Below are positions 17,536 to 26,546 of a stretch of 51,244 nucleotides of DNA, piece after piece. The notes under the pieces are model-generated. The model searched no databases. It was not told the DNA's origin and saw only the letters and a program-made list of their open reading frames with translations. The DNA lies in assembly GCA_045125095.1 (NCBI GenBank), contig JBGVMW010000056.1, forward strand, positions 1-51,244. Direction: 5' to 3'. The translations under genes and the position numbers were made by a program. Positions within the stretch are counted from its first letter, which is position 1; each line of letters begins with the position of its first letter. The stretch is from JBGVMW01 sp045125095 (GTDB lineage: Bacteria > Bacillota > Clostridia > Lachnospirales > Lachnospiraceae).

Positions 17536-18399
17536 CTATTGAAACACCCTCTCCATAATACCATTTTCAATATCATCAATACTATAAATGGCATCCATAA
17601 CCTCGAATGTTTCCCGCAAGTTTCCTCTGGCGCTTTTCCAACCGATTCCATCTGTGAACCATACAAAAGTAAATCCATCTATAGTGTCTGCTTCCTGAGA
17701 CAACATCTTATAGCTTCTTGCTGTTTCATTTAACTTTGATCCTCCTCCACCATAGAAGTTCGTTTCAATTCCATATATCATAGTGTCTGTCTTAATAACA
17801 AAATCAAATCGTTTAGCTGCTTTTCCCTGATTCGACAATGCAGACAAATCCATATCCCACCTCTGTTCAATCTCTTTTAAATACATTTCTTTAAAGTAGT
17901 TTTTCTCCTTCACAAAGCCCGCTGCCATTATGTACTTCTCCACCAAATCTTCCATTTGATGACCGCCACGATTTTTGCGACCGTTGGAATCTAAACCTGT
18001 CTCAATTCCATAAGCGTAATCCACCAGATTATTAACAAGGTGATTCGCTATCATATCAAACAGCCCTGTTTTTCTCATGAATACTTTGTATTGTTCCACA
18101 TCATAATTCATCTGTTTGAAATTGTATAAAAAAGCACCATCCTCATCCTGTGCATAAATTTCATTTCCACGCACTGCCAGTAATAACGGTATGCAAGCTA
18201 AGGTTTCCGGATATCTGGTGACAATTTTTTCAAAATCGTGTTCAATATCCTTAGAACCAATCAAAGAATTTAAGATATTCAACTCTACTTTACTATCGTC
18301 TACATTTCGTATTACTTTTTCAAAATCAATATAATAATCATAGCTTGATATACTTGGTCTGAATTTACTGAGCCATTCATCAAAATCTCTATTTGTCAT
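17536..18399 (-). CDS. dpnB: DpnII-type restriction endonuclease (GATC)
   Basis: 287 residues. The C-terminal core carries RFDFVIKTD (about 197-205) followed by YGIETNFYGGGGSKLNE (about 209-225), the signature block of the DpnII/MboI endonuclease family, with acidic residues in FDF and ETN as the likely metal site. Family members cut unmethylated GATC. The start overlaps the end of the second methyltransferase gene by 11 bases, so the endonuclease is made last and through coupling. Full length, no visible lesion. The recognition site is inferred from the family. Confidence 0.92.
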   Translation of the reverse strand: MTNRDFDEWLSKFRPSISSYDYYIDFEKVIRNVDDSKVELNILNSLIGSKDIEHDFEKIVTRYPETLACIPLLLAVRGNEIYAQDEDGAFLYNFKQMNYDVEQYKVFMRKTGLFDMIANHLVNNLVDYAYGIETGLDSNGRKNRGGHQMEDLVEKYIMAAGFVKEKNYFKEMYLKEIEQRWDMDLSALSNQGKAAKRFDFVIKTDTMIYGIETNFYGGGGSKLNETARSYKMLSQEADTIDGFTFVWFTDGIGWKSARGNLRETFEVMDAIYSIDDIENGIMERVFQ

Positions 18400-19192
18400 G
18401 CGCTGCCTTCTCCAATCTTTTCTTCGATATCTCTATATATTCTTTGCTTATTTCTATTCCAATAAACTTTCTTCCTAATCGCACTGCTTCTACACCTGTG
18501 GTTCCGGAACCACAGAAGGGATCTAAGATAAGTTGTCCTTCTTCTGTAGATGCTAACAGAATTCGTTCCAACAAATATTCCGGCTTTTGCGTAGGATGCT
18601 TTCCTTCTTTCTTTTCAGAAGGTTTTGTTAGTGCACCTGTCCATACATCCTTCATTTGTTTCCCATCATTCAGTTCTTTCATTTTCTGGTAATTAAAAAC
18701 ATGTCGAGCCTTCTTTTCATTCTTCTTCGCCCACAAAATGGTTTCCGTAGAATGTGTAAAGCATCGACATGCTAAGTTCGGTGGTGGATTCGTTTTCTGC
18801 CAGGTTATGTTGTTAATAATCTTGAAGCCTTCCTGCTCCAATGCCATCCCGATGGAATAGATATTGTGCAAGGTTCCCGATATCCAAATCGTTCCATTCG
18901 GCTTTAATGCTCTTTTGCATAACCGAATCCATTTTCTGTTAAATTTGTGTTTTTCTTCCACGCTGGTTCCATTGGCACCTAACTTGTCCCAGGAGCCTTT
19001 ATTGACAGAAACCATTTTCCCACCCTTGCAGGTAATACCATCGTTACTCAGAAAATAAGGGGGATCTGCAAATATCATATCTACAGATTCTGGTTCCAGT
19101 TTCGCTAATAGTTTAAAAGAATCACCTAATATAAGGCTTGCTTCTTCTGCCTCATAATAGAGTGGTACTTTTCTGGTAAATATGTTCTCCAC
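18389..19192 (-). CDS. dpnA: DpnA-type adenine DNA methyltransferase
   Basis: 267 residues starting at GTG (19192) after AAGGAG. A beta-class arrangement: the catalytic DPPYFLSN at about 43-50 comes before the AdoMet site DPFCGSGTTG at about residues 221-230. NKRKWI-type and HPTQKPEYLL blocks match the second methyltransferase of DpnII systems, which in Streptococcus pneumoniae can methylate single-stranded GATC and helps protect incoming transforming DNA. Twelve bases separate it from the first methyltransferase gene. Confidence 0.92.
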   Translation of the reverse strand: MENIFTRKVPLYYEAEEASLILGDSFKLLAKLEPESVDMIFADPPYFLSNDGITCKGGKMVSVNKGSWDKLGANGTSVEEKHKFNRKWIRLCKRALKPNGTIWISGTLHNIYSIGMALEQEGFKIINNITWQKTNPPPNLACRCFTHSTETILWAKKNEKKARHVFNYQKMKELNDGKQMKDVWTGALTKPSEKKEGKHPTQKPEYLLERILLASTEEGQLILDPFCGSGTTGVEAVRLGRKFIGIEISKEYIEISKKRLEKAAHDK

Positions 19193-19204
19193 TGCTTCGA
19201 CTCC

Positions 19205-20038
19205 TTAATAGTTGCATATAATGACTTCTTCTCCCACTCTGTTAGAAGCATCAGAATTAATCATACGCTTTACACTTACAACATCTATTTTATATCCTTT
19301 ATTGCCATACAGTTCATGTATCAGCTCTGTATTGTGATTTGTCAGCATACAATAACAACCTCTGTCTGTCAAATCATCAAACAGTCTTGCTAAACGTCTA
19401 TGGCTTTCCAGATCAAATCCTTCTTTTGTGTAGGATTCAAAGGATGTTGGATTGAGGGGTGCATAGGGACTATCGATAAAAATAAAATCTTCCTTTGCAG
19501 CCGGTTCGCACGCCGCTTCAAAATCACCCTCTATTATAGTAACGCCCTTCAGATACGCAGAAACTTTTCGAATAACGTCTTCATCCACGGAAACCCTGCG
19601 ACTATTATTATATGGCACGTTGAACAGTCCTCGTCCATTTACCCGATACAAACCATTGAAACAATGTTTGTTAATAAATACAAACAACGCTGCTAATTCC
19701 ACATCATATTCCGCTTTCATTAATTTATCATTATAATGCTCACGAAGCGAATAATAATATGCCTTGCCATCCTGCCACATTTCACCGTCAAGAGTTTTCA
19801 CTGCCTTCAGGAATGCTTCCGGCTGGTTACAAATCTGTTTGTATGCGTTAATCAACGCTCTGTTGCTATCATTGATCAGCGCATCTGTGGGTAGCAATTC
19901 AAATATCACTGCACCGCCCCCCACAAATGGCTCATAATATTTATTATATTTTTCAGGCATTCTCTCCTTTATCTGTGGTAACAACTGGCGTTTTCCACCA
20001 GCCCATTTCACAAATGGAGCAGCATTCAAATTGCTCAT
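19205..20038 (-). CDS. dpnM: DpnM/Dam-type adenine methyltransferase
   Basis: 277 residues. FVKWAGGKRQLLPQI (about 9-23) is the AdoMet motif I, YEPFVGGGAVIFEL motif II region, and FIFIDSPYAPLNPTSF (about 185-200) carries the catalytic tetrapeptide as DSPY rather than the usual DPPY. The alpha-class order (motif I before catalytic motif) separates it from the neighbouring DpnA. It should methylate adenine in double-stranded GATC. AGAGGAAC precedes the ATG. First gene of the three-gene restriction-modification operon. Confidence 0.92.
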   Translation of the reverse strand: MSNLNAAPFVKWAGGKRQLLPQIKERMPEKYNKYYEPFVGGGAVIFELLPTDALINDSNRALINAYKQICNQPEAFLKAVKTLDGEMWQDGKAYYYSLREHYNDKLMKAEYDVELAALFVFINKHCFNGLYRVNGRGLFNVPYNNSRRVSVDEDVIRKVSAYLKGVTIIEGDFEAACEPAAKEDFIFIDSPYAPLNPTSFESYTKEGFDLESHRRLARLFDDLTDRGCYCMLTNHNTELIHELYGNKGYKIDVVSVKRMINSDASNRVGEEVIICNY

Positions 20039-20087
20039 TTCCGTTCCTCTTTTCTATGTTCTAACCTGAACAAACTTTCACCTATCC

Positions 20088-20116
20088 ATTATAATTGCAA
20101 ATGAGGAAAATGACAA
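20088..20116 (-). promoter_or_regulatory. Promoter of the DpnII-type operon
   Basis: TTGTCA (20116-20111) and TATAAT (20093-20088) with a 17-base spacer on the minus strand, 50 bases before dpnM. A near-perfect sigma-A promoter that would supply methyltransferase before endonuclease. Confidence 0.7.
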
Positions 20117-20133
20117 CTGAAACATGCTCTCGT

Positions 20134-21750
20134 TCATTCTTTTTTCGGCTTCACATTAATTTTTGTGGTAAATACCTTTCGACTTCCATCTGGAAGTGTA
20201 ACCGTTGTGTAGATTCGGTTTGTAGCAAATCCCTCTGGAACCTCACTATCTTGAGATAATACTTTTACACGACCTTTCTTGTCCACCTTCAGCAAACTAC
20301 AATCCAGCACTTTATACGTTATTTTTACTTGACCTTTTTTCTTTGTAAACTTTGTTACCTTCTTTATACTTTTTGGTAATTGTACCTGTATGGTTTTGCT
20401 TTTACCTTCTGTAATAGTAAGTGTTTTGGGAACTTTTACTGATTCCAACGTTGTATTTTTCGTTTTTGAATCAATTGCTTTAAACCGTATACTCTTACAG
20501 CCATAGAATCTTGGTGTCCATTTTAACCGTTCAACCAACTCCTGAGCAGTGGAATAACGATAACCATAAACAGTAATGATTCTCGTTGTTTCCTTGTCGT
20601 AATAAGGTGTCATTTCCCAATCACGCTTGGTACTCATACCCAATATTGTACATTGACCGTAATAATCACCCTTATCTAAGCCTGTCAACTGTACTTTGGG
20701 ATTTCGTATGACAACCTTTTTCAAATTTTTACACTCTGCCACTGCTTCTCTTCCAATTTTATTTACACTGGCAGGAAACGTAATTTGCCCAATACCAGTC
20801 GCAAAAAAAGCATACTCTCCTATTTCCTCCACCCCAGACAGCAATATTACTTTTGTAAGCTTCTCACAATCTAAAAATGCACTATTACCAATCTTCTTTA
20901 CTCCTACTGGCAATGTAATTTCTCGAATGTCAGTTTCATTAAAGGCATTCGCACCAATTTCTTCTACGCCATTAATTACAACCGTTTCCAAACCTGTATT
21001 CCAGAATGCAGCACTACCAATAAATTTCATACTGGATGGTATTATTACACTACGAATGGTTCCATCTGATTCAAAAGCCGAGCCTGCTATGCTGGTCACC
21101 CCTTCTGGTATCACTACATCAACCAAAGGCGTTTTTGTGCCAAACAATATATGATTCCATATCAAATACTCACCTTCTGCCTGTTCCCACATCTCAGACA
21201 TAATTGGTGTGTTCGCAAATGCATTCTTAGAAATTGAAGTATAGGAATCTAATATGGTTACATCCTTCAACTGTTCACAATCTCCAAACGCATTATCATA
21301 CACATATTTTAAACCTTTTGGCAAACAAACAGATTTCAAACTTTTACAACCGTCAAATGCATCCATACAAATTACTTGAATTCCTTCTGGAATCTTCACT
21401 TCCTTTAAATTCACACAATTTGTAAATGCATTCCAGGGTATTTCCTCCATTCCAGAAGATAATGTTACCATTTGAAGATTTTTACAATCTTGAAAATAAC
21501 AGCCTGAAATCTCTTGAACGTTATTGGGAAAAACGATTTCCACTATCTTTGTCTTGTCTTTTTCCGGTATCTGTGGTCTTCCTTCGGAAACAGGATATTT
21601 CACCCATTTTCCATCTATGGTATAGGCTTGGACTCTGTCGGTGTTCTGTTGAATATCATTCCTTGCTGTGACTTCAACAGGAATTGCAAATAACAAACAT
21701 ATACATGCGAATAGCATTCCTGTTATTATATTTTTCTTTCTACATCTCAT
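20134..21750 (-). CDS. BspA-type leucine-rich repeat secreted protein (1)
   Basis: 538 residues. A signal peptide (MRCRKKNIITGMLFACICLL, cleavage near VTARN) is followed by about ten LRR_5/BspA repeats at about 55-360, with the step pattern of ..AF..C..L..V.LP.G... The C-terminal part (about 420-535) looks like a beta-rich Ig-like domain (VPKTLTITEGKSKTIQVQLP). There is no LPxTG, lipobox or SLH anchor, so it is probably released or held non-covalently. BspA-like proteins often bind host or bacterial surfaces. It is a paralogue of the protein at 21813 and last in the protease operon. Confidence 0.85.
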   Translation of the reverse strand: MRCRKKNIITGMLFACICLLFAIPVEVTARNDIQQNTDRVQAYTIDGKWVKYPVSEGRPQIPEKDKTKIVEIVFPNNVQEISGCYFQDCKNLQMVTLSSGMEEIPWNAFTNCVNLKEVKIPEGIQVICMDAFDGCKSLKSVCLPKGLKYVYDNAFGDCEQLKDVTILDSYTSISKNAFANTPIMSEMWEQAEGEYLIWNHILFGTKTPLVDVVIPEGVTSIAGSAFESDGTIRSVIIPSSMKFIGSAAFWNTGLETVVINGVEEIGANAFNETDIREITLPVGVKKIGNSAFLDCEKLTKVILLSGVEEIGEYAFFATGIGQITFPASVNKIGREAVAECKNLKKVVIRNPKVQLTGLDKGDYYGQCTILGMSTKRDWEMTPYYDKETTRIITVYGYRYSTAQELVERLKWTPRFYGCKSIRFKAIDSKTKNTTLESVKVPKTLTITEGKSKTIQVQLPKSIKKVTKFTKKKGQVKITYKVLDCSLLKVDKKGRVKVLSQDSEVPEGFATNRIYTTVTLPDGSRKVFTTKINVKPKKE

Positions 21751-21812
21751 AAATTTTTATCCCTTCTCAAGCAATACTTCCTCATTCTTGTATACCAGCA
21801 TAGGATTTATTC

Positions 21813-23483
21813 TTATTTTATAGTTATTTTTGTGGTAAATACCTTTCGGCTTCCATCTGGAAATGTAACCGTTGTGTAAATACGATTTGAACAAAATCCC
21901 TTTAAATAGCCTATGGTGTTGTATGATACCCATCCCTTTTTTGTGACCTGCACACTACTGCCATCAATTATAGTATGTGTAATTTTTACTTGCCCTGTTT
22001 TCTTTGTGAATTTTGACACTCTTTCAACATTCTTTGGCAATGTTATCTTAATACGTCCACCTTTCTTCTTCGTAATCGTCAATGTCTTTGGTACTTTGAT
22101 AGACTCTAAAGTTTTATTCACTTTTTTCGGATTAATTGCTTCAAATTTAATTTTCTTATATCCTAGATAACGAGGAATTCGTTCTATGCGCTTTACCAAC
22201 TCCTGTGCTGTAGAATACTTATAGCCCTTCACTGTAAGAGTTTTGGTTGTTGTTTTGTCAACTTTTATCTTTCCTGTCCCACAGCTATCCCAATATGCAA
22301 ACCCCACAATGGTATCATCATATTGAAATTCTCCTTTCTTACTTTCTATAAGTTCTACATCCTTGTTAAGAATTGTAATGTTAGTAAGATTTGGACAATT
22401 GTCTACCACACCTATTCCTATTTCAGACGTAGTCTCAGGAAATATAATACTCTTTATACCGGTTCCATAAAATGCACTTTCACCTATTTTTTTCAACCCT
22501 GATGGTAATGTCACTTTTGTAAGTTTACTACAACCACAAAATGCCCCTTGCTCTATTTCTTCTAATCCTGACGATAATTTAACCTTTACAAGCTTAGTAC
22601 AGTCACTAAAAGCATATTCTCCTATTTTTTTCACTTCTGATGGCACTGTAATTTCTTGAATCCTTGTTTCGCTAAAAGCTCTATCACCTATTTCTTGTCC
22701 ACCATTCATAACAACATTTTCTAAGTTTGTATTAGAAAATGCCCCATCTCCAATCAGTTTTACGCTAGATGGAATCACCACTCTGCAAAGCTTATTATCG
22801 TATGCAAAAGCAAAATCTGCAATATTCGTTACTCCTTCTGGCAATATAAGCTCTACTTGTGGTTTTTTTACTCCCATTAGTATGTGATTCCATATCACAT
22901 ATTCTCCCTCTGTCTGCTCCCATAATGCAGTCATAAATGGTGTGTTCTCAAATGAATCTGCATCCACCTGTGTTGAAGAATCTAACATCTTAACTGTCTT
23001 GAGTTGTTCGCAATCCTTAAATGCCGCACTACCTACTTTCTTTAATCCTTTTGGCAGTGTAATTGATTCCATCCGTTTACAACCGCAAAATGCCGTATAG
23101 CTTATTTCTTCTACACCTTCCGGAATAATTATCTCTTTTAAGTTTTCACATTTCCAAAATGCTTGCCACGGTATTGTCTTTATCGCTGAGGATAATGTGA
23201 CCTTCTGTAAATTCTGGCATTCCTCAAACCTTCCCATAAATATTTCTTCATCACATTCCGGATAAATGATTTCTACTATCTTTTCCTTTTCTTTTTCTGG
23301 TATATCCGGCATACTTGGAGTAATGCTATACTCTACCCATTTTCCATCTACAGTATAGGCTTGAATTTTATTAGTATTCTGTTTATCTTTTTCCATTGCT
23401 ATGACATCTAAACGAATTGTAGATATCAGCATGATACATGTAAATAGCATTCCTATTAATATACGTTTCTTTCTACATCTCAT
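21813..23483 (-). CDS. BspA-type leucine-rich repeat secreted protein (2)
   Basis: 556 residues from the ATG at 23483, which reproduces the MRCRKKRILIGML start of its paralogue; an upstream in-frame TTG adds seven residues that lack support. Signal peptide, then about eleven BspA-type repeats (for example CTKLVKVKLSSGLEEIEQGA), then the same beta-rich C-terminal domain with VPKTLTITKKKGGRIKITLP and a shared SNRIYTTVTFPDGSRKVFTT ending. It differs from the paralogue mainly in repeat surfaces, as expected if the repeats recognise different partners. No wall anchor is visible. Confidence 0.85.
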   Translation of the reverse strand: MRCRKKRILIGMLFTCIMLISTIRLDVIAMEKDKQNTNKIQAYTVDGKWVEYSITPSMPDIPEKEKEKIVEIIYPECDEEIFMGRFEECQNLQKVTLSSAIKTIPWQAFWKCENLKEIIIPEGVEEISYTAFCGCKRMESITLPKGLKKVGSAAFKDCEQLKTVKMLDSSTQVDADSFENTPFMTALWEQTEGEYVIWNHILMGVKKPQVELILPEGVTNIADFAFAYDNKLCRVVIPSSVKLIGDGAFSNTNLENVVMNGGQEIGDRAFSETRIQEITVPSEVKKIGEYAFSDCTKLVKVKLSSGLEEIEQGAFCGCSKLTKVTLPSGLKKIGESAFYGTGIKSIIFPETTSEIGIGVVDNCPNLTNITILNKDVELIESKKGEFQYDDTIVGFAYWDSCGTGKIKVDKTTTKTLTVKGYKYSTAQELVKRIERIPRYLGYKKIKFEAINPKKVNKTLESIKVPKTLTITKKKGGRIKITLPKNVERVSKFTKKTGQVKITHTIIDGSSVQVTKKGWVSYNTIGYLKGFCSNRIYTTVTFPDGSRKVFTTKITIK

Positions 23484-23527
23484 AACATTTAAAACCTCAT
23501 TCAATCATAATATTTTTCTCTCATCTA

Positions 23528-25627
23528 TTATTGCTCTAAAGTAGGATTTCCTCCATGTAGTGCATTAACCACTTCTCCATCATAAACATTCTCACCACAT
23601 AGAATAGAACTTTTATTACAAACATCCCACGCATATGTTTCAAAACATGCTAAATTCACTTGTGACAAATCCACCTCTTTATTATTCAAAACACTACGAA
23701 ATATACTAATATTACAATATCCATAATTACTATAATTTTTATGCGAAGTGGTACTCGTTCCTGTTATACCACAGATTTGTCTTAATGCTTCTTGACAAAC
23801 AGCCTTAGCCGCTGCATAACGGCTCTTTCCTGATCCTTCACTCCGTTTATCATCATTTGGTTTCTTTATTACTCCTAATGAACCATCACCTCTTACAAAT
23901 GTAGCACTATGTGCAAATATGTCACCAATAGAATGTAATGACATTCCATATATTACTAAAGCTCTATGTATTCTATTTGTTGGTTGAAAATCGCAACCTG
24001 TATAGTATTCTATTTTTCCTTCAACATCTGCCCACCTAATTTTTGCCTTTTTATTAATATATGTATTATTAATATATCCAGCAACACCTGAACATACCGA
24101 ATCTGTTACATTATATTCATTACCCGACAGCATAGCATGCGCTACTCTCGACAAATATAATCCTCCCGCAATATAGTTGGTATATCTACGGTCTGTACCA
24201 TTTTGATATTTATAAGATCCATGAAACTGCGGTCGTAAATATTTACTATGCAACTGTGTTGCCTCAGAATCCGGAAGCCAACAACCTGCCAATAACAAAT
24301 TTCTGCCATTCGTATTCTTCAATTCAAATTCATCAACCATATCTGCATGGTCAGCTTGTAACCATGCACCTTCCACCATATTCTCTGTCTCTCCCATAAC
24401 CGGAACAGAAGAAGAATTGGTAATTCCACAAATATTTACTGCATAATTCAAGATTTTTTCAAAATCCTGTTCGCTTTCAGCCATTGGTTTTAATGCATCG
24501 AATACCTTCTGTGCAAATTCATAATCCACTAAGCCATAACCATATGATTGCTCATTACCATATAAATTCGCACTAATGTCTAATACTGCTCGTATAAAAT
24601 CTCTTGAGCATTCTGCGTCCTGTTCCCACAGCTTTGCGGCTATCGCTGTAACGTATGGAGCCGCATAACTAGTACCTGAATGAGTGGATACTGTATCAAA
24701 TACATCTGTAGAGGTCACTAACTCTCCCGGTGCTACCAATTCTACCTGTGAGCCTTTAGGACTAAAAGAACTTACCTCTCCCATGCTATTTACAGAACCT
24801 ACTGCTACTACCTCTGGATACGCTGCTGGATATTTCACCCTCTGGCTACCATCTTCTGAATTTCCTGCCGCTGCAACCAGTAAAATATCAGACTCATATG
24901 CTCTCTGAATCGCCGCCAACAGTTCTCCTGAATTTATCTCTGTAGTAAAACTAAGATTAATAATATCTACGTCTTTTGAAATTGCCCAGTCAATTGCTTC
25001 AATTACTCTGCTAATTGGTGCTTGATTGTTTGCATCTAGCACTTTGGCAGAATACAATTCTACATTTGGATTGACACCAGTTATTCCACTATCATTATCT
25101 TTTGCCGCAATTACACCTGCAATATTAGTTCCATGACCTGATATATCTTCATATAAAGGCGAAATATCCTCATGCCCTGGAATGAAATTTTTACGTTCTA
25201 CCACATCAATATCCGTACTATAATTTACACCAGAATCAATCAATGCCACCTTTATTTTCTGCTTAGACTCTACTTCTTCAGAATTTGCATGAACCATCTT
25301 CTGTCCCCAATTGAGGGAATCCATTTTCTCTTTCCCTTTAACAGAAGTAGTTCTCTTTTTATTCCTATTTTTCTCCTGTTTATAGTCCTCTATTGTTGCT
25401 CTTAAACTTTTCTTGCTTAAATGCTTTTCTTTTTTTGATAGCATTTTATATTTGTCCTGAGCACATAAGTCCATAAGATCTGTGACTTTCTCTGACGTAT
25501 CAGATGTTGCAACTTCCTGCACACTACTATTGTTTGTATTCGCCGCCACTGTTTGCATAGTTGGTGAAACACCAAGCGACACACATAAGCTTAATGATAA
25601 TATACTACAAATACTCTTTCTCTTCAT
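23528..25627 (-). CDS. Subtilisin-like (S8) protease with His/Asp-rich C-terminal domain
   Basis: 699 residues. Signal peptide 1-30 (cleavage near TVAAN), a prodomain-like basic stretch to about 120, then a full S8 catalytic domain: Asp131 in ALIDSGVNY, His165 in SGHGTNIAGV, Asn256 in AAAGNSEDG and Ser320 in HSGTSYAAPY. Residues 400-699 are not part of the protease fold and are rich in His, Asp, Tyr and Cys; HRALVIYGMSLHSIGDIFAHSA (split over 554-575) has the His-x3-Asp-x3-His spacing reminiscent of zinc-dependent phospholipase C/P1-nuclease folds. No anchor. First gene of an operon with two LRR proteins, which may be substrates or partners (inference). Confidence 0.85.
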   Translation of the reverse strand: MKRKSICSILSLSLCVSLGVSPTMQTVAANTNNSSVQEVATSDTSEKVTDLMDLCAQDKYKMLSKKEKHLSKKSLRATIEDYKQEKNRNKKRTTSVKGKEKMDSLNWGQKMVHANSEEVESKQKIKVALIDSGVNYSTDIDVVERKNFIPGHEDISPLYEDISGHGTNIAGVIAAKDNDSGITGVNPNVELYSAKVLDANNQAPISRVIEAIDWAISKDVDIINLSFTTEINSGELLAAIQRAYESDILLVAAAGNSEDGSQRVKYPAAYPEVVAVGSVNSMGEVSSFSPKGSQVELVAPGELVTSTDVFDTVSTHSGTSYAAPYVTAIAAKLWEQDAECSRDFIRAVLDISANLYGNEQSYGYGLVDYEFAQKVFDALKPMAESEQDFEKILNYAVNICGITNSSSVPVMGETENMVEGAWLQADHADMVDEFELKNTNGRNLLLAGCWLPDSEATQLHSKYLRPQFHGSYKYQNGTDRRYTNYIAGGLYLSRVAHAMLSGNEYNVTDSVCSGVAGYINNTYINKKAKIRWADVEGKIEYYTGCDFQPTNRIHRALVIYGMSLHSIGDIFAHSATFVRGDGSLGVIKKPNDDKRSEGSGKSRYAAAKAVCQEALRQICGITGTSTTSHKNYSNYGYCNISIFRSVLNNKEVDLSQVNLACFETYAWDVCNKSSILCGENVYDGEVVNALHGGNPTLEQ

Positions 25628-25943
25628 TTTGTTTTTTCCTTCTCATTCTTCATTTAATCCAATTGCTCTTTACCCCTTTTGCCCATCTAATACTATATTA
25701 AACCATATTTACCACCTCCTCTAAAATTTCCTTCCTTCTTACACAACAACATGCATTTTCAGACAATCTTTTATTAAATTTTTCCTTTCTTTTTCACATC
25801 TTTTCCTTTTATCACAAATAAAATAAAGTGAATTTTTCACGATTTGTGAACTAAGAACAGTTATATTCTATCATTTTTGCAATTTTTTGTCAATTTTATT
25901 CGATATTCATAAAGATTTCCCTAATATTTTCAAACATTCGCTA
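25628..25943 (-). other. Leader region of the protease operon
   Basis: About 230 bases of 5' leader lie between the promoter at 25865-25893 and the protease start. It holds a stem with CACAAAT/ATTTGTG around an inner GTGAA/TTCAC pair (about 25800-25846) and a consensus AGGAGG in front of an ATG-GTT-TAA minimal frame near 25700. No gene of useful length is seen on either strand. Confidence 0.4.
25865..25893 (-). promoter_or_regulatory. Promoter of the protease-LRR operon
   Basis: TTGACA (25893-25888) and TAGAAT (25870-25865) separated by exactly 17 bases on the minus strand, a near-consensus sigma-A promoter. Confidence 0.75.
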
Positions 25944-25988
25944 AAATAAAAAAAGCAGCCACACAAGATGCTCTCTTGCCTGACCGCT
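25944..25988 (-). terminator. Terminator after panD
   Basis: On the minus strand a 15-position stem, with several G-U pairs and one mismatch, joins 25988-25974 to 25968-25954 around a five-base loop and is followed by a run of seven T, one A and four T. It lies just after the panD stop and before the protease promoter. Confidence 0.7.
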
Positions 25989-26002
25989 TCCACTCTGTTA
26001 CA

Positions 26003-26392
26003 TTAATTATTTTCAATCTGACCGTGTTTTTCATACTCGGTTACTTTTGTAATCTGGTTATCACCATCCACAAATACTACTGTTGGTCGATATGCTTTTG
26101 CTTCTTCCTCTGTCATGGTTACATATGCCATAATAATAACATGGTCATTGGTATGTACCAGTCTGGCTGCTGCACCATTCAGACAAATCATACCGGATCC
26201 TGGTTCACCGGCTATCGTGTAAGTTTCCAAACGATTTCCATTTTCTACATCTACTACCTGTACCTTTTCGTACTCTAAGATTCCAGCTTCTTCCATCAAC
26301 TTTGAGTCAATGGTGATACTTCCAACATAATCTAATTCTGCCTGCTTTACTACTGCTCTGTGAATCTTGCTCTTTAGCATAGTTACATTCAT
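26003..26392 (-). CDS. panD: Aspartate 1-decarboxylase precursor
   Basis: 129 residues from the ATG at 26392, which follows AGGAGG; an upstream frame extension adds unsupported residues. The enzyme makes beta-alanine for pantothenate and CoA. MNVTMLKSKIHRA at the start and YVGSITID at about 22-29 identify it: the chain self-cleaves between Gly24 and Ser25, giving the pyruvoyl group on Ser25. Length is normal for the family (about 126-130). No other pantothenate genes are adjacent; the upstream neighbour is a dipeptidase and the gap is about 150 bases. Confidence 0.96.
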   Translation of the reverse strand: MNVTMLKSKIHRAVVKQAELDYVGSITIDSKLMEEAGILEYEKVQVVDVENGNRLETYTIAGEPGSGMICLNGAAARLVHTNDHVIIMAYVTMTEEEAKAYRPTVVFVDGDNQITKVTEYEKHGQIENN

Positions 26393-26546
26393 TTTTTTAC
26401 CTCCTGCATTTCCTCTGTCAGCTGCGCTGTACATTCAATGTCATTGTTTACACATTTTCCTATTGTACCAGAGATTCTTATAAATGCAACTGTTTTTTAT
26501 TATTTCTTTTCGAAAATCAGCTTATATGCAAAGGTTTTCGAGTCAT

